Below the pieces are notes generated by a model, which made no database searches, had not been told where the DNA came from, and saw only the letters and a program-made list of their open reading frames with translations. From contig CAWJPA010000009.1 in NCBI GenBank assembly GCA_963844655.1, positions 496,001-560,000 of the forward strand: DNA of 64,000 bases. Direction: 5' to 3'. Shown one piece after another: positions 1 to 8,391 of this stretch. Made by a program: the position numbers and the translations under genes. The DNA comes from JASHPR01 sp963844655. GTDB taxonomy: Bacteria; Actinomycetota; Actinomycetes; Streptosporangiales; Streptosporangiaceae. The number at the start of each line of letters is the position of its first letter. The first letter of the stretch is position 1.

Positions 1-14
1 TGCGCTACCGGCTG

Positions 15-2078
15 ATGGCTACTTACCGTGGTGTCCCCTACGAGGCGGGCATCGGCCCCACGGAAAGCGAAGTTGTGCTCTTTGCGGCCTGCCCGCCCCC
101 TGAGGAGCTTGGCTTCGAGCCCGCCACCGGGCATTGGCGCAAGCAGCTGGGCATTGAGGACGTGCAGGCCCTGTGGGAATCCCGGCCGATGGGCACGTTC
201 CGCGGGGCCCGCTGCATTGTGCTCGACGACATGGGCGACCGGCTGCATATTGCCTACCTGGGCCACGATGCTTACCAAGCGGAGCAGCTCGGTTACTGGC
301 AGGTGGATCGCGGCGTATTCGAGCTGGTAACACCGCGTGATGAGGTCAAGGAAATCGTCGAGGAACGCGTCGACTATCCGCAGCGATCCGGGGGCGCCCC
401 GAGTGCAGGCGCAATGGGCGACGCCGCGGGTGGAGTGACTGGTACCGCAGGTGCCGGGACTGGCGCCGCGAGTGCCGGGACGGGTGCCGCAGGCACCGGG
501 ACAGGCGCCTCAGGTACCGGAACGGGCGCCGCGGGTGCCGGGCCCGGTGCCACGGGAGACGGCAGGAGTGCACGGGCCGACGCGGCCGCCATGACGGCCG
601 GGGCCAGCGCGGCGGCCGCCCTGACGGGGGACCGTCCGGGCCCGGGACCCGCACGTTCGGGCACCGGGGCCAACGGGGTTCCAGAGGCGCGTTTCTCCCC
701 CGGGACCGACGCGGCCGCGGAGAGCCGGTTCTCCAGCAGGGCCGACACCGCGGGTGAGACGCGCTTCTCCACCGGAGCCGGCATACCCGGCGGCTCCCGC
801 CCCGCCGCTGGCGCCAGTGCCGCCGCGGCGGCCGGCGACCCCGCCGCGGGCAACCGTTTTCCGGCCGAGGCCGAGACGGCCCGATTCTCGGCGGGAGGTG
901 GCGCGCCGGGCGGAGCCCGCCCCGCGACGCGTTCGGGTGCGGCGGGCGGAACGCGCTCCGCCGCAGGACCCGGCGCCCGGCCGGCCACCAGGGCTGGCGC
1001 GCCGGGGCGGACCCGGTCCGACGCCGCGCCGAACCCATCTGCCGGAGCCGGTCCGGCCGCGGTGCCCGGTCCCGCGGATTTCGCCTCCGACTCGTTCGAT
1101 AGCACTTCCCGCTCGTTCGACAGCCGGGGGGATGACACGGCCACACGCGACCTGGCTGTGATCCCGCCCAGCAGGGAAGCCCCCCTGCCGCTCGAAGCGG
1201 CCGCCCGCGCCGCCTCTGCCCGGAGCCAGAAGGCCCAGCGGGCCGGCCGCCAGGCCCAGCCCTCCGGCGTGGACCCAGCCCAGATGCCGGGCCCGAACCC
1301 GGCCCAGCCCTCCGGCGTGGACCCAGCCCAGATGTCCGGCCCGCACTCGGGCCAGCCCCCCTCCCTGGACCCGGCCCAGGTGCCTGGCCCGCACCCGGCC
1401 CAGCCCAGCACCCTGGACCCGGCCCAGATGTCCGGCCCGCACCCGACTCAGCCACCCAGCCAGTCTCAGCGGCCGAACATGCGCCAGGCGCAGCCCGCCA
1501 ACCTGGCCGCAGCGCCCGGCCTGCCGCAGACCCCGCCCGCCAACCATCAGGGCCAGCTGCCCCATCCGCACCAGGCTCAGGCGGCCAGCTCGCCGGTTCA
1601 GCCGGCAGATCTGCACCAATCTCAGCCGCCGAATTTCTCACCAGCTCAGCTGCCAAATCTGCCCCCCGGCCAGCCGCCGAACCTGGCCCCGCCCCAGCTG
1701 CCGAACCTGCCGCAGGCGCCGTCTCCCGGCCTGCAGCCCGCCCCGCCCGCCACCCAGGAAACCGAGCCGCCGCCGTCGCGGCGCAGGCGTTCGGCACAGC
1801 GGAGGCTGGCCACGGAGCGGATCTTCTCGGAGCTAGCCGGGCTGGCGGCGATCCCGCCGAGCGCCTATGCGGTGGGCGAAGAGGTTGACGGAGCCATGTG
1901 CCTGATACAGACCGCGGACGGGTTCGAGGTATTCAACGCCGCCGCCGGGGCCAGGCACGAGATACGCCTGTTCGACGACGAAGAGTCGGCTTACTTCTAC
2001 CTATTCGGCGTGCTGGCCGCGGAGGCGGTGCGGACCGGCCGCCTGGCGCCGCAGGACTACCCGGGCGACAACGCCTGA
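15..2078 (+). CDS. Unknown repeat-rich protein with conserved-looking N- and C-terminal domains
   Basis: I do not recognise a family. Three parts are visible: an ordered N-terminal region (about residues 1-125, rich in aromatic and acidic residues), a long low-complexity linker (about 126-590) and an ordered C-terminal region (about 596-687) containing FDDEESAYFYLFG. The linker begins with Gly/Thr/Ala decapeptide-like repeats, continues Ala/Arg-rich, and contains four 16-residue Pro/Gln repeats (residues 419-482, each starting V/L-DPAQ). No signal peptide or membrane segment is seen. The first in-window ATG overlaps a possible upstream stop (TGATG), but the frame stays open to the window edge, so the true start may lie outside. 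The architecture (two domains on a variable tether) resembles actinobacterial toxin-immunity accessory proteins, but that is only a guess. Confidence 0.7.
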   Translation: MATYRGVPYEAGIGPTESEVVLFAACPPPEELGFEPATGHWRKQLGIEDVQALWESRPMGTFRGARCIVLDDMGDRLHIAYLGHDAYQAEQLGYWQVDRGVFELVTPRDEVKEIVEERVDYPQRSGGAPSAGAMGDAAGGVTGTAGAGTGAASAGTGAAGTGTGASGTGTGAAGAGPGATGDGRSARADAAAMTAGASAAAALTGDRPGPGPARSGTGANGVPEARFSPGTDAAAESRFSSRADTAGETRFSTGAGIPGGSRPAAGASAAAAAGDPAAGNRFPAEAETARFSAGGGAPGGARPATRSGAAGGTRSAAGPGARPATRAGAPGRTRSDAAPNPSAGAGPAAVPGPADFASDSFDSTSRSFDSRGDDTATRDLAVIPPSREAPLPLEAAARAASARSQKAQRAGRQAQPSGVDPAQMPGPNPAQPSGVDPAQMSGPHSGQPPSLDPAQVPGPHPAQPSTLDPAQMSGPHPTQPPSQSQRPNMRQAQPANLAAAPGLPQTPPANHQGQLPHPHQAQAASSPVQPADLHQSQPPNFSPAQLPNLPPGQPPNLAPPQLPNLPQAPSPGLQPAPPATQETEPPPSRRRRSAQRRLATERIFSELAGLAAIPPSAYAVGEEVDGAMCLIQTADGFEVFNAAAGARHEIRLFDDEESAYFYLFGVLAAEAVRTGRLAPQDYPGDNA
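1269..1460 (+). repeat. Four 48-nt in-frame tandem repeats (16-residue Pro/Gln units)
   Basis: Four consecutive 48-nt units at 1269-1316, 1317-1364, 1365-1412 and 1413-1460 each encode a 16-residue unit of the form (V/L)DPAQ(M/V)xGPxxxQPxx. They lie in the disordered linker of the surrounding gene. Being in frame, copy-number change would alter linker length without breaking the protein. Confidence 0.85.
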
Positions 2079-2294
2079 CCCAGCGGGACGGGGTCTAAAA
2101 ACCGTCCGGACGCGTCCCCCGGCCCGCTGAGAACTACCTGTGGTGTTGGTGAAATTAGCCCGCATGCGCCGCCCGGACGGCTATCGTGCAGTTGCTGGCG
2201 GGGCTGAAGGTCCCCCGCTCCCCAAGCAGCCCCGCCGGCGTTAAATCCCGGACCCGCCTCCGGTCAGATGGGCCAGGAAAGCAAGATAGACGGC

Positions 2295-3227
2295 ATGACG
2301 AATCTGACCACGATCCCGCTCACCGGGATCCAGTTCCGGATATCGGCGGGCGACTACTCCGCGACCGTTACCGAACTCGGCGCGGGCCTTCGCGAATTCC
2401 GGCACCGAGATCGGCCCGTTATCACGCATTACGAGCCTGATGAGCTGCCTCCCGGTGCCGCGGGCCAGCTGCTCGCCCCCTGGCCCAACCGCATCGACAA
2501 GGGCCAATACTCCTTCGGCGGGGCCAGCTATCAGCTTGACCTGAGCGAGCCGGCCCGGGGCAACGCCATTCACGGGCTGACCCGGTGGGCAGACTGGCGG
2601 GTCGCGGCACATGCCGCCGACGCGGTGCGGCTGAGGCACGTGCTGCACGGGCGGCCCGGATACCCGTTCTGCCTGGACCTGTCCGTGGAATACCGGCTCA
2701 GCGCCACCGACGGGCTGCAGGTCACGGTCACAGCGGACAACGCGGGCACCAGGCCCGCGCCGTACGGCACCGGCTCACACCCGTACCTGACCGCCGGCGC
2801 GCCCGTGATCGACGAGTGCGAACTCCAGCTGCCCGCGGCCCGCTGGCTGCAGGCCGACGATCGCGGGATCCCGCAGGGCCAGCCGGAGGACGTCACCGGC
2901 ACGCCCTACGACTTCCGCGAGCCGCGCCCGGTGGCCGGCACCGTGCTGGACCACGCGCTCACCGGGCTGTCAGCCGACCCGGACGGCCGGGCCTGGGCCG
3001 TGCTGAGCGGCGCGGGCGTGCAGGTGGCGTTCTGGGCGGGCGAGGGCTACCGCTGGCTGCAGGTCTTCACCGGCGACGCCCTGGCGCTGTCCCGCCGCAG
3101 GCGGGCGATCGCCATCGAGCCGATGACCTGCCCGCCCAACAGCTTCGTCACCGGGACGGATCTGCTGGCCCTGCAACCGGGCGAGAGCGTAACGCACGCC
3201 TGGGGGGTGCAGGTCCGTCAGCCCTGA
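2295..3227 (+). CDS. Aldose 1-epimerase (mutarotase) family protein
   Basis: A 310-residue galactose-mutarotase-fold enzyme expected to interconvert alpha and beta anomers of a hexose in the cytoplasm. Family landmarks are the N-terminal Gly-rich AELGAGLREF-like strand, the LLAPWPNRI segment, the NAIHGLTRW motif carrying a conserved active-site His, and GSHPYLT with the second His. The C-terminus has the EPMTCPPN segment typical of bacterial YihR/GalM-like enzymes. I start at the ATG at 2295, not the upstream in-frame ATG at 2268, because the conserved domain begins just after it and a purine-rich AGGAAAG lies upstream. The substrate sugar cannot be read from the sequence. Its 3' end overlaps the convergent gene on the other strand by 80 nt. 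Confidence 0.88.
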   Translation: MTNLTTIPLTGIQFRISAGDYSATVTELGAGLREFRHRDRPVITHYEPDELPPGAAGQLLAPWPNRIDKGQYSFGGASYQLDLSEPARGNAIHGLTRWADWRVAAHAADAVRLRHVLHGRPGYPFCLDLSVEYRLSATDGLQVTVTADNAGTRPAPYGTGSHPYLTAGAPVIDECELQLPAARWLQADDRGIPQGQPEDVTGTPYDFREPRPVAGTVLDHALTGLSADPDGRAWAVLSGAGVQVAFWAGEGYRWLQVFTGDALALSRRRRAIAIEPMTCPPNSFVTGTDLLALQPGESVTHAWGVQVRQP

Positions 3228-3852
3228 CCCCGGAGTCGCCGCGCGGCTGGACCAGCCCGGCCAGCCGGTCGAAGTCGGAGCGGGTGTCCAGGTCGTCCGG
3301 CCTGCCGGTGTCGCCGCACTCTACCGGCGTGACCAGGTCCGGATGGGCGCGCAGGAACGGGCGGGCCCCGGCGTCGCCCACGGCCATGGCGGTCACCCCG
3401 GGCCAGTGCTCGCGGGCGATCAGGACCGGGTTGCGCGGTATCCCGTCGTAAGCGGCGACCGCGATGCCCGCGCCGGCCGCGTGGGCGGCGATCAGGCGCC
3501 GGACCGCCTCGGCGCCGACCAGCGGCTGGTCTACGAGCGCGATGACCGCGGCGGCACAGCTGTCCGGCACCGTGGCCAGCCCGGCCGCGAGCGACGAGCC
3601 CATGCCGGTGCGCCAGTCCGGGTTGTGCACCGCGAGCACCCCGGGCAGGTCGACGGCCACCGCTCCGGTGACCACCACGATGGGCGCCGCGCCGCCGTCG
3701 CGCAGCATGGCGACGCCGCGCTCCGCGAGCGGCTCCCCGCCGATCTCGACCAGCGCCTTCGGCTGCCCGAGCCTGCTGCCCTCGCCCGCGGCGAGCAAGA
3801 CCCCGGCGACTTCGGCGGGCGGGGCGGGCTCGGCGGTTCCTGCGGGCTGCAC
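3148..3852 (-). CDS. MocA-like nucleotidyltransferase (molybdenum cofactor / NTP-transferase family)
   Basis: A 234-residue MobA-like NTP transferase. The N-terminus carries the nucleotide-binding signature LLAAGEGSRLGQPKAL, and the catalytic-metal region ALVDQPLVG follows in mid-protein. MocA-type enzymes transfer CMP to the molybdenum cofactor for xanthine-dehydrogenase/CO-dehydrogenase-type hydroxylases. The upstream same-strand neighbour is an XdhC-family protein, the usual partner in maturing such enzymes, which supports this reading. The conserved domain seems to end near FDRLAG; the last ~36 residues are a Pro/Arg-rich tail lying antisense to the aldose epimerase 3' end. The start is the GTG at 3852. 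CTP versus GTP use cannot be decided here. Confidence 0.82.
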   Translation of the reverse strand: MQPAGTAEPAPPAEVAGVLLAAGEGSRLGQPKALVEIGGEPLAERGVAMLRDGGAAPIVVVTGAVAVDLPGVLAVHNPDWRTGMGSSLAAGLATVPDSCAAAVIALVDQPLVGAEAVRRLIAAHAAGAGIAVAAYDGIPRNPVLIAREHWPGVTAMAVGDAGARPFLRAHPDLVTPVECGDTGRPDDLDTRSDFDRLAGLVQPRGDSGVRADGPAPPRRALRSRPVAGPADPSR

Positions 3853-3882
3853 GCCTGCCAGGCTACGACGCCGGGAAGGCGT

Positions 3883-5073
3883 TCAGCCAGGTCCGGGGCG
3901 CGTGGCGGCTAAGTCGTGGTGAATCCGCCCGGTGGTTCCTGTGAGCGGCCGTCCCGAGCCACCCCAGCGCAGCTGGATCAGCTCGGCGGCGATCGCGACC
4001 GCGGTTTCCTCCGGTGTCCGCGCCCCGAGGTCAAGGCCGATCGGCGAGCGCAGCCGGGCCAGCTCCTCCTCGGACATGCCCACCTCGCGCAGCCGGGCCA
4101 GCCGGTCCTCGTGGGTCCGCCTGCTGCCCATCGCCCCGATGTAGGCGGCGGGGGTGCGCAGCGCCACCTCAAGCAGCGGCACGTCGAACTTGGGGTCATG
4201 GGTGAGCACGCAGATGACCGTGCGCGCGTCCACGGTCTGGCTGGACAGATACCGGTGCGGCCAGTCGTTGATCACCTCGTCCGCGTCCGGGAACCGGGCC
4301 CTGGTCGCGAACACGGGCCTGGCGTCACAGACCGTCACCCGGTAGCCGAGGAACTTGCCCTCCCTGGCCACGGCCGCGGCGAAGTCGATCGCGCCGAACA
4401 CCAGCATCCGCGGCGGCGGCGCGAACGACTGGACGAACACCGACAGCTCGTCCCGCCGGCGCTCGCCGTCCGGGCCGTACCGGCGGACGCCGGTCAGGCC
4501 CTGCGCGAGCATCCCGCGCGCGTCGTCGTCCACCGCGTGGTCCAGCCGGTCGCCTGAGCCCAGCGTGCCCGATGACCGCGGCCGGTGGTCCGCACCCGCC
4601 CCGTTCGCCTCGCCAGGCTCGTCGCCCGGGCCGGGCGGGGTGTCGCCCCAGATCACGCGCCTGGCGCCCACGACTCCGGGACCGTCGATGACCGTGGCCA
4701 GGGCGACCGGCTGCTCGGCCCGCACGGCGGCGGCCACGTCTCCGAGTTCGGGGAAGTGTTGCCTGCCGACCGGCTCGACGAACATATCGATGATTCCGCC
4801 GCAGGTCAGTCCCACCGCGAAGGCGTCATCGTCGGATATGCCGTAGGTCTGCAGAACCGCCTGCCCGCTCTCGCGGACTTCGCTGGCCAGCTCGTACACC
4901 GCGCCCTCGACGCAGCCGCCCGAGACGCTGCCCACGGCCTCGCCCTCGGCCGACACCGCCATCGCGGCACCTGGCTCCCGGGGCGCGCTCCGGTACGTCC
5001 GGACCACGGTGGCCAGGCCGAACGTGTCCCCCGCATCCCACCATTTGCTGATCGGGTCCAGGATGTCTCGCAC
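3883..5073 (-). CDS. XdhC/CoxI family molybdoenzyme maturation protein
   Basis: A 396-residue protein of the XdhC/CoxI family, which loads sulfurated molybdenum cofactor into xanthine dehydrogenase/CO dehydrogenase-type enzymes. The N-terminal XdhC domain has the RSAPREPGAAMAV and VSGGCVEGAVYE segments. A variable Gly/Asp-rich linker follows, then a Rossmann domain beginning RMLVFGAIDFAAAV and ending with YIGAMGSRRTHEDR. I chose the GTG at 5073 over the GTG at 5082 because GAGGTGA lies five bases upstream of it and homologues begin MRDIL. The MocA-like gene follows 30 nt downstream, probably in one transcript. No molybdoenzyme structural genes are in the window, so the client is elsewhere. 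Confidence 0.87.
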   Translation of the reverse strand: MRDILDPISKWWDAGDTFGLATVVRTYRSAPREPGAAMAVSAEGEAVGSVSGGCVEGAVYELASEVRESGQAVLQTYGISDDDAFAVGLTCGGIIDMFVEPVGRQHFPELGDVAAAVRAEQPVALATVIDGPGVVGARRVIWGDTPPGPGDEPGEANGAGADHRPRSSGTLGSGDRLDHAVDDDARGMLAQGLTGVRRYGPDGERRRDELSVFVQSFAPPPRMLVFGAIDFAAAVAREGKFLGYRVTVCDARPVFATRARFPDADEVINDWPHRYLSSQTVDARTVICVLTHDPKFDVPLLEVALRTPAAYIGAMGSRRTHEDRLARLREVGMSEEELARLRSPIGLDLGARTPEETAVAIAAELIQLRWGGSGRPLTGTTGRIHHDLAATRPGPG

Positions 5074-5188
5074 GCTTGTCACCTCGGCGTCTCACCTGAC
5101 TTGTCCCCTCAGGTTACGTTCCCCGGGGGCGGGGGCGCGATCTTCCTGGCCGCGGCCGGCCCCCCGCGCGCCGCCACGCGGCCGGTGT

Positions 5189-5220
5189 TTGACATCATTT
5201 CTTAGGTAAGCCTAAGCTAA
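5189..5220 (+). promoter_or_regulatory. Iron-box promoter (IdeR/DtxR-type operator over -10)
   Basis: TTGACA (5189-5194) and TAAGCT (5213-5218) are separated by 18 bp and look like -35 and -10 elements. The 19-bp sequence TTAGGTAAGCCTAAGCTAA (5202-5220) covers the spacer and -10 and is close to the IdeR/DtxR consensus (TTAGGTTAGGCTAACCTAA-type). Such placement means Fe-loaded repressor would block polymerase. The operon behind it encodes a ferric importer, which fits. Confidence 0.88.
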
Positions 5221-5258
5221 TGCGCCTGTTAGCGGCCCTCCCCTGGAGGACAGGACCC

Positions 5259-5660
5259 ATGACCTTTCCCAGTGACCCGAGCATGCCCAGGGTCCGCGGG
5301 TTTACGGCAGCGGCACTGACCCTGACGGGACTGCTCTGGCTGCTCACCGCGTGTACATCGTCGCAGGCAGCGGCCCATAAGGCGGCTCCGACGGCGATGC
5401 AAACCGCCTGCAGCCGGGTCAGCGCGGTGCTCGCCAACGGCCCGGACCCCGACGCCGACCCGGTCGGGTACGCGGAGGCCCAGATCCTCCCGCTGGGCCA
5501 GATCCACTCCCCCGACCGGCCGCTCGGCGCGGCGATCGGCAGGCTGGCGCGTGCCTACCGGGAGTTCTTCAGCAGCGACGGGACATCGGGCACGGCCAAG
5601 GCCGCGGTGGCCAGCGCGAGCAAGCAGGTCAACTCGTTCTGCCCGGGAGCGGCCTCGTGA
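5259..5660 (+). CDS. Small lipoprotein of unknown function, first gene of iron-regulated operon
   Basis: A 133-residue predicted lipoprotein: positively charged start, hydrophobic segment (about residues 15-30) and lipobox LLTAC with acylated Cys32, then TSSQAAA. The mature part (about 100 residues) has two further cysteines (in QTACSR and NSFCPG) that could form a disulfide and resembles no family I know. The ATG at 5259 is preferred over 5220 because 5220 sits inside the iron box and GGAGGACAGG lies just before 5259. Its stop overlaps the next gene's GTG (GTGA). Position directly before an FbpA-like binding protein suggests an extracellular role in iron capture or stabilising the receptor (inference). 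Confidence 0.78.
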   Translation: MTFPSDPSMPRVRGFTAAALTLTGLLWLLTACTSSQAAAHKAAPTAMQTACSRVSAVLANGPDPDADPVGYAEAQILPLGQIHSPDRPLGAAIGRLARAYREFFSSDGTSGTAKAAVASASKQVNSFCPGAAS

Positions 5661-6709
5661 GGCGGCGCCCGCTCAGGCCCTGGGCCACCGCGGCGGCCGC
5701 GGCCGCGCTCGCCGCGTGCTGCGCGGTGCTGGCGGCCTGCGGCAGCGCCTCAGGAGCAGACGCCCAGTCGATCACCCTGTACAGCGGCCAGCACGTGCAG
5801 ACTACCCAGGCACTGGTGACGGCCTTCGAGAAGCAGACTGGCATCACGGTCAACGTGCGCAGCGACGACGAGGACCAGCTGGCCGACCAGATCGTCACCG
5901 AGGGCTCGCACTCCCCGGCGGACGTGTTCTTCACCGAGAACTCGCCTCCGCTGGAGAGCCTGCAGGCCAAGGGGCTGCTGGCCCCGGTGGATGCCTCGAC
6001 GCTGAGCCACACGCCCGCCAGGTACGACTCGCCGCGCCGTGACTGGGTGGCCGTCTCGGGCCGGGTCAGCGTGATCATCTACAACCCGGCGCTGATCCCG
6101 GCGGGCAAGCTGCCCACCAAGGTCAGTCAGTTCGCGGACCCGCAGTACAAGGGGAAGCTGGCGATTGCGCCCCAGGAGACCGACTTCCAGCCGATCGTCA
6201 CCTCGTACCTGCGGGCCTACGGCCGATCCGCCACGCTGCGCTGGCTCAAGGGCATCCAGGCCAACGCCAGCGGGCACGTCTACCCCGATAACGAGACGAT
6301 TGCCGACGAGGTCAACCGGGGAGCCGTGGCGTTCGGGCTGGTTAATCAGTATTACTGGTACCGGATGCGGGCCGAGATCGGCGCCGGCCACACCAAGGCC
6401 AGGATCACTCACCTTGCTCCCGGCGACCCCGGCTACGTGATCGACGTCTCCGGCGCCGCGGTGCTGAAGTCGTCCGCGCACCAGGCCGCGGCGCAGAAGT
6501 TCCTCGCGTTCCTGGTCAGCACGCAGGGCCAGAGCATCATCGCCGACCCGAGCAAGTCGATCAGCTACGAGTACCCGATCGACTCCGGGGTGACCACCCA
6601 CGCCGATGAGACGCCCTTCGACCAGCTCCGGCCGTACCCGATGACCATCGGTGAGCTCGGAACCGGAACCACGGCCATCGCGCTCATGCGCCAGGCCGGC
6701 CTGCTGTGA
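5657..6709 (+). CDS. Ferric iron ABC transporter substrate-binding lipoprotein (FbpA/FutA-like)
   Basis: A 350-residue family-1 extracellular solute-binding protein anchored by a lipobox (VLAAC, Cys28). The mature N-terminus ITLYSGQH...ALVTAFEKQTGI and the segment PADVFFTENSPPLESL are typical of FbpA/FutA ferric-binding proteins. Tyrosines near the C-terminal half (NQYYWYRMRAE) match the Tyr cluster that coordinates Fe3+ in this family. It starts with GTG overlapping the previous stop (GTGA) and is followed 16 nt later by the permease gene, so it is the receptor of this importer. Transcription should be iron-repressed through the upstream iron box. Confidence 0.9.
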   Translation: MRRRPLRPWATAAAAAALAACCAVLAACGSASGADAQSITLYSGQHVQTTQALVTAFEKQTGITVNVRSDDEDQLADQIVTEGSHSPADVFFTENSPPLESLQAKGLLAPVDASTLSHTPARYDSPRRDWVAVSGRVSVIIYNPALIPAGKLPTKVSQFADPQYKGKLAIAPQETDFQPIVTSYLRAYGRSATLRWLKGIQANASGHVYPDNETIADEVNRGAVAFGLVNQYYWYRMRAEIGAGHTKARITHLAPGDPGYVIDVSGAAVLKSSAHQAAAQKFLAFLVSTQGQSIIADPSKSISYEYPIDSGVTTHADETPFDQLRPYPMTIGELGTGTTAIALMRQAGLL

Positions 6710-6725
6710 GCGCCGGGGAAGCGTG

Positions 6726-8339
6726 ATGGCAGAACCGCAGACGCTCTCCCGGCCGGGGCCCGCCCCGGCCGGCCAGGCGCCCGCGCGCCGGCCCGCCGTG
6801 CCCGCGAGGAAAGCCCGCCTGCCCACCGCGCTGGTCGCGGTCAGCGCCGCGGTGGCCGCGACGCTCGCGCTGCCGCTGGTGTTCCTGCTGATCGAGGCGC
6901 ACGGCGCGGGCACCGCGGAGGTCACCCAGCTGATCTTCCGCCGCCTCACCGCCGACCTGCTGTGGAACACGGTCCGGCTGACCGTCGTGGTCACGATCGG
7001 ATGCGCGGTCATCGGCACCGCCGCGGCCTGGTGCGTGGAGCGCACCAACCTGCCCGGCAGGCGGGTCTGGGCGGTGCTGGTCGTGGTGCCGCTGGCCATC
7101 CCCGACTTCGTGGTCAGCTTCGGCTGGGCGTCGCTGTGGACCTGGGTGCACGGCTTCCGCGGTGCGGTCGTGGTGATGACGCTCGCCGTGTACCCGCTGG
7201 TCTACCTGCCGGTCGCGGCCAGCCTGCGCGCCGCAGACCCCGGCCAGGAGGAGGTGGCCCGCAGCCTCGGTGTCGGGCGCGTGCGCACGTTCGCCCGGGT
7301 CACCCTGGGCCAGGCCCGCGGCGCGATCCTGGGCGGCTGCCTGCTGGTGGCCCTCGTGCTGCTGGCCGAGTACGGCGCGTTCGAGATCCTCGGCTACCAG
7401 ACGTTCACCACCGAGATCTTCACCGAGTTCTCCGTGTCGTTCAGCGTGCCAGCCGCGTGCGCGCTCTCGCTGGTCCTGGTCGCGCTCGGCCTGCTCGTCC
7501 TGGCCGGCGAGGGGATGCTCCGCGGCCGGGGCCGGGTGGCCAGGTCCGGCCCGCTGGCCCAGCGCCGGATCCCGCCGCAGCGGCTGGGCCGGGCCACGCT
7601 GCCGGTGCTGGCCGGCTTCGGCGTGCTCACCGCGCTGGCGCTCGGCGTGCCCGTCGGCTCGAGCGTGTGGTGGATGTTCGAGGGCGGGACCCACGCGATC
7701 GCCGGGGTTTCGCTGGTCAGCGCCGCCCTGCACACCGCGGGGTACGGCGTGTGCGCCGGGGCGCTGGCTACCGTGGCGGCGCTGCCGATCGCGCTGCTGG
7801 CGGTCAGGTACCCGGGCCGGGTCCGGCACTTGCTGGAGCGCAGCACCTACGTGGTGCTGGCCATGCCCGGCGTGGTCACCGCGTTCGCACTGTCCTACTT
7901 CAGCGAGCGCTACGGCAGCGGCCTGCTCTACCAGAGCGCGCCTCTGCTCGTCATCTGCTACTCGATCATGTTCTTCCCGCTGGCCCTGGTCGGGGTGAAG
8001 GCTTCCCTGGCGCGGGCCCCGGCCAGCCTGGACGAGGTCGCCCGCTCGCTGGGCCAGCGCCAGCTGGCCGTGCTCTGGCGGGTGACGCTGCGGCTGGCCG
8101 GGCCGGGGCTGGCCGCCGCGTTCTGCCTGGTCTTCCTGTCCGTGGTGACCGAGCTCACCGCCACCCTGCTGCTGATCCCTACCGGCGTGCAGACGCTGGC
8201 CACCCAGTTCTGGGCCTACGAGACCAACCTGTCCTACGGCCAGGCCGCCCCGTTCGCCCTGGTGATGATCGCCGTTGCCGCTGTGCCCAGTTACGTGCTA
8301 GGCAGGTTCTTTGACCGTTCCGGGCACGCGCGGGGATGA
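6726..8339 (+). CDS. Iron ABC transporter permease (FbpB-like, fused double permease)
   Basis: A 537-residue membrane protein with two MetI-like halves, each about six transmembrane helices, as usual for FbpB/FutB permeases. The EAA-type ATPase-contact loop occurs twice (ADPGQEEVARSLGVGRVRTF in the first half and the SLDEVARSLGQRQLAVLWRV region in the second). The ATG at 6726 is chosen because GGGGAAG precedes it and the upstream extension would run into the preceding gene. Together with the preceding binding protein and following ATPase it forms a complete Fe3+ importer in the cytoplasmic membrane. The stop codon lies in the first unit of a 21-nt repeat leading into the ATPase gene. Confidence 0.9.
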   Translation: MAEPQTLSRPGPAPAGQAPARRPAVPARKARLPTALVAVSAAVAATLALPLVFLLIEAHGAGTAEVTQLIFRRLTADLLWNTVRLTVVVTIGCAVIGTAAAWCVERTNLPGRRVWAVLVVVPLAIPDFVVSFGWASLWTWVHGFRGAVVVMTLAVYPLVYLPVAASLRAADPGQEEVARSLGVGRVRTFARVTLGQARGAILGGCLLVALVLLAEYGAFEILGYQTFTTEIFTEFSVSFSVPAACALSLVLVALGLLVLAGEGMLRGRGRVARSGPLAQRRIPPQRLGRATLPVLAGFGVLTALALGVPVGSSVWWMFEGGTHAIAGVSLVSAALHTAGYGVCAGALATVAALPIALLAVRYPGRVRHLLERSTYVVLAMPGVVTAFALSYFSERYGSGLLYQSAPLLVICYSIMFFPLALVGVKASLARAPASLDEVARSLGQRQLAVLWRVTLRLAGPGLAAAFCLVFLSVVTELTATLLLIPTGVQTLATQFWAYETNLSYGQAAPFALVMIAVAAVPSYVLGRFFDRSGHARG

Positions 8340-8391
8340 CGGGGCCCCCCGCCGGGATGAAGGGGCCACGCGCGAGGATGACGGCATGACG
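8329..8391 (+). repeat. Three 21-nt tandem repeats spanning permease stop and ATPase start
   Basis: Units at 8329-8349, 8350-8370 and 8371-8391 share the pattern CGC-GG-ATGA-GG. The permease stop codon lies in unit 1 and the ATPase ATG (8386) in unit 3. In the ATPase frame they would read as a degenerate heptapeptide (xDDGAxR) upstream of the start. Confidence 0.75.

Noticed and set aside
346..1797. Long minus-strand frames opposite the repeat-rich protein
   Set aside because: Low-complexity Arg/Pro/Ala composition mirrors the repeats on the coding strand.
2101..2180. 8-bp inverted repeat (CCGTCCGG / CCGGACGG) after the first gene
   Set aside because: Arms are 64 nt apart and such GC words are expected by chance here.
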